A stretch of DNA of 64,000 bases from positions 2,854,501 through 2,918,500 of the forward strand of contig CM072347.1 in NCBI GenBank assembly GCA_036874045.1. Direction: 5' to 3'. The stretch is from Cymodocea nodosa. Taxonomy: Eukaryota > Streptophyta > Magnoliopsida > Alismatales > Cymodoceaceae. The notes under the pieces were generated by a model, which saw only the letters and a program-made list of their open reading frames with translations, was not told the origin of the DNA and did not search any database. Of this stretch, positions 37,801 to 47,908 are shown piece after piece (the first letter of the stretch is position 1; each line of letters starts with the position of its first letter). Made by a program: the position numbers and the translations under genes.

Positions 37801-40681
37801 TTCTCAAAGTAAATAGGTAAAATTATTTCATTCTCAGTAAAATAAAAAAAATTGTCTTAGTCCTGTTATGTGGGGTTAATTACTTGTATCTTGTTCTTTC
37901 ATATATATCTCTATCAATGGTTAAATTTTTGGTTACATTTGATAAATTTAAATCTTTACTTACAATTCCTAAGTAATTTTAGGCTTTTCAAATGTTGAAT
38001 GGAATTTTGCTAATATGGAGAAATATCTTATGTTTTCAGGAAAATTGTTCTAGCTACAAATATTGCTGAGAGTAGCATTACAATAGATGATGTTGTATAC
38101 GTCATAGATTGTGGGAAGGCTAAGGAAACTAGTTATGATGCTCTAAACAAGTTAGCATGTTTGCTACCTTCATGGATTTCAAAGGCTTCTGCCCATCAGG
38201 TAAATATACTTCTACCTTTCAGTTTTGTGAAGCATGTTTCAGATAATTTTAATATCATATACTTTCAACTTTTTGTAGAGGCGTGGTCGTGCAGGACGTG
38301 TTCAACCTGGAGTTTGCTACAGATTGTACCCAAAATTGATTTATGATGCAATGCCCCAGTATCAATTGCCTGAAATTCTCCGGACTCCTCTGCAAGAACT
38401 CTGCTTAAATATCAAAAGTTTGCAGCTTGGAGCAGTTGGCCCTTTTCTTGCAAAGGCACTGCAACCTCCAGATCCCCTTTCTGTTACAAATGCAGTGGAG
38501 CTTCTCAAAACAATAGGGGCTCTGGATGATACTGAAGAGCTTACTTCACTAGGTTTGCGAACATTTTCTATTGTCATACAGCTCTTATCTTTGTTTGTAG
38601 AGCTTGCTTACCTGGTCTTTCTTTCTTTATATGATGATTTTACAGGTCGCCATCTCCGTACCCTGCCTTTGGATCCAAACATTGGGAAAATGCTTCTTAT
38701 GGGGTCCATATTCCAATGCCTAGATCCAGCTTTGACAATTGCTGCTGCTCTTGCACATCGAGATCCGTTTGTCCTTCCAATCAACAGGAAAGAGGAAGCT
38801 GATGCTGCAAAGAGATCTTTTGCTGGAGATTCTTGCAGGTAGCTTGCTTTTACCATGTAGGGATGATCTTCATTCTAATGCTGAAAGATGATTACAATAT
38901 ACTACACCTGCATGCAATATTTTTTTAATATATGACATGTTGAGTAGGATACCTTTCTTGCATGCATCTAGAGTATTTGGCAGCAATTGATTTGCAAATA
39001 TTTTTTTCACAAGAAAGCTTTTAATTTGCTAAGTTAATACAAAATTAGTTTTAAAAGTGAACTGCATTTGTAAGTCTTGGCAAGCTTAAATCTGGAGTGA
39101 GTTCAAAAATGACCGTGGCAGTCTGCTATTCTTTTTTAAGTTCTGATAGTGCTAGTCTTGGCTTCTTGCTTTCAGTGATCACATTGCACTCTTGAAAGCA
39201 TTTGAATCATGGAAAGATGCAAAACGTAATGGAAGAGACCGTTCCTTCTGTTGGGAGAATTTTTTATCACCTCTTACTCTGCAGATGATGGAAGATATGA
39301 GAAAACAGTTCTTCGATCTACTATCAGATATTGGTTTCGTTGATAAGGTTAAAGGACCCAAGGTCTGATTCCACCTTAAGATATTGCTATTACTTTGGTT
39401 GAGTATTTTTTGTTAGTATGTTATACTTAGCTGTAAAACTTGTAAAATCCTCTTTAACATGAATCCTTCATATATGTTGCTATACTTGCCAACCGCTCTA
39501 TAGGTGTGGATTAAGGCATTGATTGCTACTGCAGTATGCTGTACAGTGATGTGCTTTGGTTGTGAGACCTAGATAAAAAATGCCATCTTATTTTCTTGTG
39601 CTAACTAGGCAATCTGGGTCATTCTGAATATTTGTATCAAGAATAACAGATTGACATTGTTAAAATCCACATTAATTTCATTCAGTTCATGTCCTTATTA
39701 GCAGAACTATATTCAATATCTCATGGTATCTCAAAATTGTCTATTTGCACATTCAAAAGATAGGTAATTTTTTGGAATAAAAGATGAGTAAATTTGACAT
39801 GTTAATATCCTTAGTTATTAACATGAAGTGTTTGCTGCAAAACTTTAACTTTACTTCTTGTTTTGCTCAAAATAATTTCACCTATTTTAACATGCATTGA
39901 TGTGAACCATTTCCGTATCTTGGCCATGTCCTCCTATTTGTCATGTAAAGCTTTCCAGGTTCACCTTTGGCACTCATCGTTTATCCTTACCTCGAACATG
40001 CATTTTGCTTTACTGCAGGCGTACAACCATTATGGAGATGATCTTGAAATGGTATCAGCAGTCCTCTGTGCTGGCCTTTACCCTAGTGTCGTCCAATGCA
40101 AAAAAAGAGGGAAGAGAACAGCATTCTTCACTAGGGAAGTTGGGAAGGTTGATATCCATCCATCTTCTGTCAATGCTGGTGTCCACATGTTTCCGTTGCC
40201 TTACATGGTTTATAGCGAGAAGGTCAAAAGCACTAGCATCTATATTAGAGATTCAACAAATATTTCAGATTATGCTCTTCTCCTTTTTGGAGGTAGTCTT
40301 ATACCAGGCAAAAATGGTAATGGCATTGAGATGCTAGATGGCTACCTTCACTTTTCTGCTTCGAAAGATGTATTGCAGCTGATTCAGGTAATTTTGTCTT
40401 GTTGCATTCTTGGAATTGCGTTGTTAAACATGAAATGATGGCTGTAAGATCTGGGAATGTTAGGTTGATAAAATTTCTTAATTTGATTTGTGGAATTACA
40501 TAGAGAAAGCATTGATATTCACAATACAGTGTAATATTTTGATTGACAGAAATTGAGGGGAGAGCTTGACAAGCTTCTACAGAGGAAAATCGACGACCCA
40601 GAATTAGATACTCTTGCAGAAGGCAAAGGCATCGTTGCTGCAGCGGTTGAGTTGCTTCACCATCAAAATATTCACTACTGA
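13825..40681 (+). CDS. DEIH-box ATP-dependent RNA helicase, plant DExH1 / DHX36-like
   Basis: Sixteen exons splice into 3000 nt (999 residues), all phases agreeing: 13825-14010, 15310-15455, 15546-15645, 15723-15938, 16071-16166, 16479-16754, 24576-24779, 24930-25085, 31355-31444, 32215-32429, 38040-38199, 38279-38552, 38646-38838, 39176-39362, 40019-40387, 40550-40681. Order of parts: an RGG/polyglycine N-terminus (residues about 8-45); a conserved plant region (about 60-150); Walker A GETGCGKT (254-261); motif Ia TQPRR (286-290); DEIH box (355-358); SAT (387-389); QRRGRAGR motif VI (615-622); HA2 and OB-fold regions to the end. The length is close to the roughly 1000 residues of Arabidopsis DExH1. 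By family it should be an NTP-dependent RNA (possibly G-quadruplex) remodelling enzyme of nucleus or cytoplasm; the substrate is unknown. The start was chosen because it has A at -3 and a conserved [10 protein letters not shown] beginning. Intron 10 has a GC donor; introns 6, 8 and 10 carry transposon remnants, yet no catalytic motif is damaged. Confidence 0.96.
13891..13935 (+). repeat. Coding GGA/GGT trinucleotide repeat (polyglycine)
   Basis: About nine GGA units run into five GGT units inside helicase exon 1, giving an uninterrupted glycine tract in the RGG-type N-terminus. Such perfect trinucleotide runs are prone to length change. The neighbouring glycine codons (13849-13890) are mixed. 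Confidence 0.9.
17201..17332 (-). repeat. 3' LTR of the intron 6 copia element
   Basis: Pairs with 21391-21521; shares AGTTAAG, TGGGTGAAAA, ATTTTCATT, GTTACATAT and AGTACTTGGATCCTATA in the same order. On the element's strand it starts TGTAAGAGTTATATAGTA. The inner edge is approximate. Confidence 0.8.
21391..21521 (-). repeat. 5' LTR of the intron 6 copia element
   Basis: Counterpart of 17201-17332. On the minus strand it is followed by a primer-binding-site-like TTGGAATCAAGAG and the gag leader. The outer TG terminus is not clear because that end has mutated, and no target-site duplication could be made out. Confidence 0.75.
22481..22614 (+). repeat. Two-copy GC-rich 67-bp tandem repeat with palindromes
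   Basis: Copies 22481-22547 and 22548-22614 both run GTGTGGGCATG, then ATGACA, TGCCATG, GGGTTGTG, GGGCATGG, CATGCA, TAGTGTG. Copy 2 contains the perfect palindromes TGCCATGGCA (22568-22577) and GCATGGCCATGC (22589-22600). It lies in helicase intron 6, downstream of the copia insertion. Confidence 0.85.
23885..24262 (-). mobile_element. RTE-type LINE 3' end remnant in helicase intron 6
   Basis: Read on the minus strand, frames with stops give [17 protein letters not shown] then K-I-R-K-N and [16 protein letters not shown]. This matches the C-terminal reverse-transcriptase block of plant RTE LINEs (K-x-R-N-E-F-I-R, V-A-P-I, W-F-G-H-I-x-R-R). The element's tail (GTGGGGT ... CAACAACAA on the plus strand) is at about 23885-23935. 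Truncated and inactive. Confidence 0.75.
25086..30080. other. First 5 kb of helicase intron 8, no coding exon recognised
   Basis: The intron continues to 31354. This part shows no conserved domain in any frame. Open frames near 28930 (plus) and 29492-29848 (minus; Thr/His/Leu-rich) have no recognisable match. Composition changes to more GC-rich at about 29.3-29.9 kb suggest further old insertions that I cannot classify. Confidence 0.4.
30090..30870 (+). mobile_element. LINE (L1-like) reverse-transcriptase remnant in helicase intron 8
   Basis: Frames joined across frameshifts read C-V-S-M-A-S-F-S-F, then [17 protein letters not shown] (family form 'SRGLRQGDPLSPLLF'), then [13 protein letters not shown], and YADNTLCFM, where the family has F/Y-A-D-D-T-L. 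The second catalytic Asp is replaced by Asn. Stops follow through about 30860. Same strand as the host gene. Confidence 0.8.
33170..33735 (+). mobile_element. LINE ORF2 3' remnant (zf-RVT region) in helicase intron 10
   Basis: The reading [12 protein letters not shown] ... KVQFFI recalls the post-RT 'F-S-V-K-S-x-Y ... K-V-x-F-F-x-W' block of L1-like LINE ORF2 proteins. About 33560-33630 gives [20 protein letters not shown], close to the terminal 'W-x-x-I-P-x-x-I-W-W-x-x-W-x-E-R-N' block. Several stops and frame changes. Plus strand. Confidence 0.6.
33750..36850 (+). mobile_element. Degenerate Ty1/copia pol with 3' LTR, in helicase intron 10
   Basis: Numerous stops, but landmarks occur in the right order: [14 protein letters not shown] (pre-integrase zinc region, about 34250), a core-integrase-like [13 protein letters not shown] (about 34380), reverse transcriptase with [15 protein letters not shown] and VYVVDIVLM (35682-35825; the catalytic Y-x-D-D has become Y-V-V-D), and RNase H to about 36620 ending in IFSKGLD. 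The 3' LTR starts TGTTAGGGTAAATAATC at 36686, preceded by GTGAGGAG, a polypurine-tract-like run. No matching 5' LTR or gag was found, so the 5' end is lost. Confidence 0.85.
37846..38010 (-). repeat. RTE-type LINE 3' tail remnant next to helicase exon 11
   Basis: AATTGTCTTAGTCCTGTTATGTGGGGTT followed by TTCTTTCATATATATCTCT and AAATTTAAATCTTTACTTACAATTCC parallels the 23.9-kb remnant motif by motif. It ends about 30 bp before the acceptor of exon 11, so it supplies part of the sequence near that splice site. Confidence 0.5.
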
Positions 40682-42380
40682 ACTTGAAGAGAATAGTACT
40701 GAACTTAAAGAGAATGGTTCCATCAGCAATCTTTATAGATTGCTCGAGTTTATCCAGATTACCAAGTTATCTTACCAATTTTGGAAAAACCATAAGTTTG
40801 GCAATTTAGTTGTCTGCCTTTGTGTTTTTCTCGAGAGAAACATGAATCATTTGAATGGAACAGGATAAAGAGGTGCCCGGGGAAGGAAATCTACATGATA
40901 AGAAATGCATAATGAAGATGTGATCTCTTTGAACACGTTTTTTTACATGTACAAGTCATTTAAATTAAAATCCCATACAACTATTTTACATTGCACACTT
41001 AATTTTGAATCATCGAGTAATCAATTGGCAAATTAAATATAAAAAATGCTTAGTAATGTACATAACCAAACACAACATGTTCTTGAGATACATCTATTGT
41101 CTTTCAAATGTAGTTCAAATCATAATCATCATTAGGCTCATCATCTACTTTGTGAGAATAAACGGGTACACCTATTTTCTACCCCTTGACATGGACCCAA
41201 TCCATTTAAATCTAAGGTTCGAGTTTGACCAAACTTGGTTACGTACACAATTGAGTCTAGGGTTTGGATCGGCTTATTCAGGTTTGATTTGGGGGGTTTG
41301 GACATTTTGGCGTCTTTAGCCATTGACATTAAGTTGTTCTAAAAGTCACCATTGTTTCAAGCGTTCGTAGCAATTAGTTTTGCCGTTGTTGTCTTCATTT
41401 TTCTTCTTGAAACTCTCGACAGTTGATGAAAGTCATTTTCTATTGTTTTTTATTTTTGTCTGTCTATAGCTGATAGAGATGTCAACTAGGTTAAGTTTAA
41501 TTATATTAACTTGACATGGTACAGTCAAATTGTGACATCGATTAGTCTGACTTAATTTTCTTGGTTGTGTTGGATCGTTGTAGGTATGAGTGAATTTTTT
41601 TAAAATTAAAATATTGAAACCTCTAATTTTTTGTTGAAATGCATTGAAGTTATCGGATATCCGATTATGAGCCTGTATGCATGGGGTATTTAATCCCCCT
41701 CTCCACGTACCCTAATTAGATGATCTTGAGAAATAGAAGAATAATAGCCATCACCTTCTTCTTGGTATTAGTTTAGGAGAAGGTCGACGACTCCATCATA
41801 GTCCCCTCCCACGCCAAAAGACGACTCCAGTAATACAATAGACAATCCCTCTTCCTTTCCAATTGCAGAAGCTCCAAACGATTGAAATAGGAGGTCGACA
41901 TCATCCGTCGCCAATGTCGACCTCTACATAGTGTTGTCGATGTTGAAAATCTATGTTCATCCAGACGAGGTCGTCTTCTTGGTTGGCTTGGATTCACACC
42001 GCCACCAACCTTCCCTGTTGGACATTCAACCTTTGGCTGGATTCACTGGCACTCTCCTTATTGTCAACGAGCATCCCTTGTTCCTCCTCCCTGTTCCAAC
42101 ACTGTCTCGTTAGAAACCCCTGCCTGGATCATTGCTTCCTGTCTGAGCATACTTCCTTGTTGGGTCACTGGTTTGTCTCCTTGTTGCGAAGGAATACTCA
42201 TTTGCCAAGATAACTTGCTGATGTTAGTCTGATTTGAGGATAAGTTGTTGAGAGTTTACTTAGTTAAGGACTGTCGGCATTGATTCACTACACACTGAAA
42301 AAACAAACAAACAAACAACATTTCAGGACTTATGGCCTTTGGGTCTTCCACCTCATGTGGTAGTTATCTTCTTGTGAAAA
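40682..42380. other. Helicase 3' region and intergenic DNA
   Basis: The helicase stop codon TGA is at 40679-40681. Following sequence to about 41000 is plausible 3' UTR, but I cannot place the polyadenylation site. A moderately GC-rich stretch at 41690-42250 has open frames on both strands with no recognisable product; it may be leader sequence of the copia element that follows. Confidence 0.4.
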
Positions 42381-45300
42381 ATTTTCCCAGAATATCAGAA
42401 AAGTTAAATAACTCCAATTACATTATATGGGCTTAAAGTTTTGAAAAGATTGTGATTGTATATCGTTAGGAAAGAAAGATATCTCTTCTCTTTACCACCA
42501 GATATCAAAGACTCAAGATTATTGAGACTGGATTGTTGATGATGTTGCAATCAGCTCATGGATGCTTTTGAGCATGGAAACCAATGTTGCTCGTGATGCT
42601 GTCATGATGAAAGTAGTTAAGGAAATTTGAGATAATCTACGCAAAACCTATGACCATGAGAAGAATATCTCCAAAGTTTTACAGGTTTACGAAGACTTAT
42701 TCTAATTGTGATAAGGCAACAGGAGCTATCAAGAACATTATAGTTTATTTCGTAGTTTAATGAACAAGCTTGACATCTATCAACCACTTACATTTGATCT
42801 TGCCACACTTTAAAGATATCGAGAAGAACTTGGTGTAGCCTTCTATCTTGCTAATCTCAACCACATAGTGTCCTCCCAGATTTGTGGCACTATCCTCACT
42901 ACTAATTAGATGCCTACCCTTGTTAACACATTCACTAAGACATTGCAAGTTTAGACACCCACTTCCTTTAGATCCAGTCATATAGGAGGTGATTAATCTA
43001 CATTAGTTACATCTGGTGAACGAGGTAGAGGGCAATGGCATGATAATCGTCAATGCCCTAAATGCCAATGGTGTAGTAGGTTGGACTACCTGTTTAAGGA
43101 GTGTTGGGAAAAATTCCCTCACTTGGAGCCCACTAAGTTTGCTCATGTTAGCTTAGAGAAGAAATCTACTAATACTTGTCATTTAGTTGGGCCCACTATC
43201 ATCATTTCTTAAGTTGATTATGAGTGTTTCATTTAGGGTTAGGGTTCTACCTCCAATGCTATGACTGCTTAGGTCCCTTCCTATCATCTAGGTACTAATA
43301 CTACCTTACTCACCTTCTACGATGATTCTTGGATCATAGATTCTAGAGCATCTTCCTACATATCAGCTACACAACTTATTTAATCACCTTTGTCATCTTT
43401 CTAACAAATCTGTTGTTACCATTGTCAATGGACGCTCATGCCTTGTAACTGCTCAAGGAGAGGTCTAAGTCTCCTCCTAGTTATAGTTGGATAATGTCCT
43501 TTATGTATCTAAATTCTCTTTTAACCCATTATCTATTAGCATCATTACTGTCCAATTACATTGCATTGTAACATTTTTTCCCTTTTATTGTACCTTTTAG
43601 GACTTACAAATGGGTCAGCAGATTGGTTTAGGGCATAGGATGAGTACTTCTAGAGCCTACCTATTAGTTTGTGATCACATCCCTCATGGACTAGTGGTTG
43701 GTTTGCCAAACACTGATTCCCCCCTCTTATGACATTATCCTTCATGTACCAAGCTTTGCTAAGCCCTTCCTTGGGTTTCTATTTCTCATTTTGATTGTGA
43801 ATCTTGTCAACCTGGAAAACATACTCCTGCTTCTTTCAAGCAATTATATTTAATGTCTTCTTCTACAATGCTTGAACTTATTCATTGTGATGTCTAAGGT
43901 CCAAGTAGAGTTCCATCTCTTGTTAAGCACTAATATTATGTTATTTTTGTAGATGATTTTTCCCATGTAGCACCAATATTATGTTGTTTTTATGGAAGAT
44001 TTTTCCCATGTATCTTGGGTGTATCTATTGAAAAATCATTATGAAGTCTTTGATGTATTCAAAAAATTTCTTGTTGAAATACAAAATCAAATTTTGGTTT
44101 GTCTCAAAATTTTATGTACTGACAATGCACTCGAGTTTATGCAAAATGCTTTCCAATCCATTTGTTCTACCTCTGGTAACATCTATCAAACCACTTGTCC
44201 TCACACCTCCCAACAAAATGAGGTGGTTGAGCGCAAGCATCAACACATCCTTGATGTTACCTACACCCTCATGTTACACATGTATGTTCCTAGGTGCTTG
44301 TGGTCTGATGTTGTGCTTACTAGAGTCTATCTCATTAATATGATGTCTTTCACACCTTTAGGAGGAGATATCCCTCTTGCACAGCTCTACCCTGACTATG
44401 ATTTGTTTCCTATTCCTTTAAAGGTGTTTAGGTGTACTACTTTTGTCCACAATATATCTCTTAATCTTGACAAGTTGTCTCCTCATACAATCAAGTACAT
44501 GTTTGTGGGTGACTCTAGAATAGAGAAGGGATATCACTTGTATCATCCACCCTCTAAGAAATACTATACATCCATGGATGCCACATTTTTTGAGTCCCAA
44601 CTTACTTTGGTAGTGTCTCCCTTGTAGATTCCTTCTATCCTTCTTTCGAGGCTTGTGGACCTCTCCTACAACCCCTCACCACATCATGACCCTTCTGCCA
44701 TGGGATCAATGCAAGATGACCATGCTCACCAACCCTTACAGGTTTACTATCAACGATCTCAACCACTAGCTACCCTTGAATTGACCTTTAGCCCTAATGA
44801 TGAGTCCTCTCCTAACCTTATTCAGGATGACCACCTCACTATTGCCCTTTACAAGGGCACCTGCATCTGCACCTGCACACCCATTATTCAATGTCATCAG
44901 TTATGTTAACCTTACTGACACTTATTGCTAATTTGCTCTTACCATCTCCATAGAGTATTTACCCAAGGATCATCATGAAGCATTTCAAATCCCTCATTGG
45001 AAGGTAGCCATGGATAATGAGATGGGGGCCCTTCTCTCTTGTGGTACTTGAGAGTTAGCACCTCGTCCAACTAATATAAATATCGTCACCTATCGATGGA
45101 TTTTCATTATTAAGCGTTGATCAGATGATAATGTTGACAAATACAAAGCTTGACTAGTGGCACATGGCTTCACCTAATAGTATGATGTTGATTATGCTGA
45201 AATCTTCTCTCTTGTTGCACATTTGGACCCTATTTGAGTGATTCTTTCTGTGGCAATAAACCAATCTTGGCCACTCATTCAATTTGATGTCAAAAATGCT

Positions 45301-46460
45301 TTTCTTTATGGTGATATGGATGAACAAGTCTTTATGGAGCAACCTTACAGGTATGCTACTGAAAGAGAGAACTAGGTCTGCTTACTTCACAAGGTTTTTT
45401 ATGGTCTCAAATAAAGCCCCAAAGCTTGGTTTGAGAAGTTCAGCAGCATTTTATGTAGTGATGGTTTTGACAACTGTCTTGTTGACCACTTTGTGTTTGT
45501 TAAACACACCTTGCATGGTATCGTCATCCTTATAGTTTATGCTGATGACATGCTTTTGATTGGTAATGATATTCAAGACATTGAAGAGACAAAATGCTTC
45601 CTAAGATGTAACTTTGCCATAAAAGATATAGAAAAGCCCAAATACTTTCTAGGTATTGAATATGGCTATTCTGAAAGTCGTCTATCTTTATCTCAAAGAA
45701 ATTATGTACTTGATCTACTAAAATAAATTTGACTTGAAGGATGCAAACCTGAAAGCACTCCTATTAAATAGAATCACTCATTGTGGGATAAAGAATCTCT
45801 AACCTATGTCGATCTAAGGAAGTATAGAAGACTCATTGGAAAACTAATCTAATTGATAATTACTCAGCTAGATATTAGCTACGTTGTAAGTCTCCTTAGC
45901 CATTTCATGCATGCTTCGAAGGAAATTTGTTGATTATGAGCTATTTGCATGCTTGCCTATATCAAACATATCCTTGGAAAAAGTTTCTTATATATGAAAC
46001 AATGACATCTACAGGTGATGAGCTTCTTAGATGTTGGGCATATATGAGACAATCAACAGAAAGTCCACATCCAGATATTTGACGTATCTTGGAGGCAACC
46101 TAGTCACTTGGCAAAGTAAGAAATAGAATGTCATTTCCAGATCTAGTGTTAAAGCAGAATATTAGAGTATGTCAAATGCAACTTCTAAGGTTATCTAGCT
46201 TAAGGCATTACTATTTGAGTTAGGAGTGGAAGTGAATATGCCTATGCCCATGCATTGTGATAACTAGGTAGCCACATACATTACTAGTAATTTCACCTTT
46301 TATGAAAGAATTAAACATGTGGAGGTGAATTGTCATTTCATTTGCGAGAATGTACTTAAAGGAGTTATTTCTACCCTTTTCGTTCACTCTGAAGAATAAG
46401 TGTGATATTCTCACCAAAAGATTGAGTGTTTGGATCTTTTGATTCAATATGTTGAAAAAA
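42380..46460 (+). mobile_element. Degenerate Ty1/copia retrotransposon body between helicase and RNP genes
   Basis: Gag to RNase H can be followed through many stops. Gag spans about 42400-42980 (ISSWMLLSMETNVARDA, then LDIYQPLTFDLATL). A damaged zinc knuckle lies near 43050-43110. The protease block WIIDSRASSYI is near 43330; the family has D-S-G-A-S, so the catalytic Gly is replaced by Arg. Integrase is the longest open part (43992-44627). Reverse transcriptase runs about 44930-45730 and keeps VYADDMLLIGND near 45540. RNase H runs to about 46410. I found no LTR pair, so the ends are lost or too diverged. Inactive. Confidence 0.9.
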
Positions 46461-46929
46461 TACAATCTCACATGATTCAATATGATTAAACTATTACTTT
46501 TAACAATAGTTTGACTCTTCTCTTCCTTTTTTGACATGATTTTAGCATGTATAGTATCGATCAGCACATAACACGACTTAGTCGAAACCTCTAACTTTTA
46601 AACATGAAATAAGTAATGTGTTGTCAAGAAAGTAAAAAATATAGTGCATTTGTTTTGTGGTGCTAAAAAGTTATTTAGTAGAATTAAGGTCTAATTCTCA
46701 TTAATATTGGTGTTATTTTGTCATGATGTTTTCTATTGTATTGCAACTTTCACTATAGAGTCAAGACACAATTTATTTCAAACTCGCCATAAATTAGCAA
46801 GATTAATATTACAAAAATTTTCTACATATGCATGACAATTATTGATTCAAGTCATCGTGCTACATGTTTCCAAGGTCATGTTGGTTTCATTTTTAGGAAG
46901 TTATGTTTCAAGTTACTAATGTTAAAGTT

Positions 46930-47310
46930 AGTCCAAAATATTAAAATTAAGCTAACAACTTAAAATATAAGAATCTTGATTAGTAAGAGTATAGAATTAA
47001 TGATATAATTGTAAAAAGAAAATTTAACATATTATGTTTGTAAAAAACTATATGAGTGAGAGAAAAAACTAGCTTACTTAAGGATAATGATTTTAAAATG
47101 TAACGTAAGAAAAGATAAGCATAGAAATAAAGTTGAAATACAAATTGATAAAAGTTTAAGAGATAAAGTTATTGGGATAACAAAGATTAAAGATAGAATT
47201 ATAATGATTAAGTTTATGATAGAAAATGAGTCCATTAATATAATTGATCTACAAATATGCTTAGGACACCAATCATTAAACACAAATTTTGAAAAGTTTT
47301 AAATAGTTTA
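46930..47310 (+). mobile_element. LINE endonuclease (APE/EEP) remnant, RTE-like
   Basis: The plus-strand reading includes K-L-T-T-x-N-I-R-I-L-I-S-K-S-I-E-L, then KDKHRNKVEIQID, KVIGITKIKDRIIMIKF and ESINIID. Plant RTE LINE endonucleases show these same blocks ('T-W-N-I-G-T-L-T-G-K-S', 'N-G-V-G-I-V-D', 'D-R-I-I-x-L-K', 'I-N-I-I-S-A-Y-A-P-Q'). The catalytic S-A-Y-A-P-Q block is not intact. The fragment stops about 600 bp before the RNP gene start. Confidence 0.65.
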
Positions 47311-47719
47311 ATTTGTGGTTGTATTCTCTCTTTTATTTTCTTTATACTTTTGAGCTTCTACTTGCAGATTTTATGTCGATTTTTATTTTTAGATTTTGTA
47401 TTTTTTTTTCTAATTGTGACATGCTTTATTTGTTTATCTTCTTAATTTGCAAAGGAAAAAAAAAATAACTAAATTAGTTTTGAGACAAATAAAGATAAGA
47501 TATGAATTCTTTCACTCAACGTCAGTTAATTTTAAGTTAAAATATTTGATAATTTAAAATTAGCTAAAGTATAGTTACTTGACATGATTAAGTCAAATAT
47601 AATACACCATTTTATAGTTAAAGTTGTTATTCGTAATAAACTGGAACTTTTTATTTCAATTTTATTTATAAAAAAAAAAACGAAAAAATTAGACTGCCAG
47701 GGAAAATCATGCGCCCACA

Positions 47720-47891
47720 AAACCCTACTCTTCCCAGATCGGCCGCCGCGACACCTCATGGCAACGCATCGTGGCCGTCCAATTCTGGTACCCAACATCT
47801 GCTATAAATACCAATTCGGATCTCGTTACCCATTCGTCCTTTCCTGCCCCTTCCTCCGCGTCTGTCGTAGGAGGAGAAAGCCGAAACCCTA
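47720..47891 (+). promoter_or_regulatory. Promoter and 5' leader of the hnRNP-like gene
   Basis: A telo-box AAACCCTA at 47720-47727, a TATA element TATAAATA at 47803-47810, and a second AAACCCTA at 47884-47891 just before the ATG at 47909. Transcription should start near 47835-47845. Telo-box plus TATA is common in plant genes for ribosomal and RNA-binding proteins. Confidence 0.6.
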
Positions 47892-47908
47892 GAAGCTTCT
47901 CATCGGCC

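Larger units (their letters stand above)
32430..38039 (+). other. Helicase intron 10 with non-canonical GC-AG splice sites
   Basis: The exon must end at 32429 to keep the conserved protein [10 protein letters not shown]: ...ACGAG joins GAAAATTGTT at 38040. The intron therefore begins GCAAGT and ends TTTTCAG. AG|GCAAGT is the optimal context known for GC donors. No GT in the vicinity keeps both frame and conserved residues. The intron is 5610 bp and carries a LINE 3' remnant, a copia remnant and an RTE tail. Confidence 0.85.

Noticed and set aside
43992-44627. 211-codon open frame that might be called a gene
   Set aside because: It is the integrase part of a degenerate copia element, with stops and frameshifts on either side.
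47771-47908. In-frame upstream ATG extending the hnRNP-like protein by 46 residues
   Set aside because: It lies upstream of the TATA element at 47803, and the extension does not resemble the family N-terminus.
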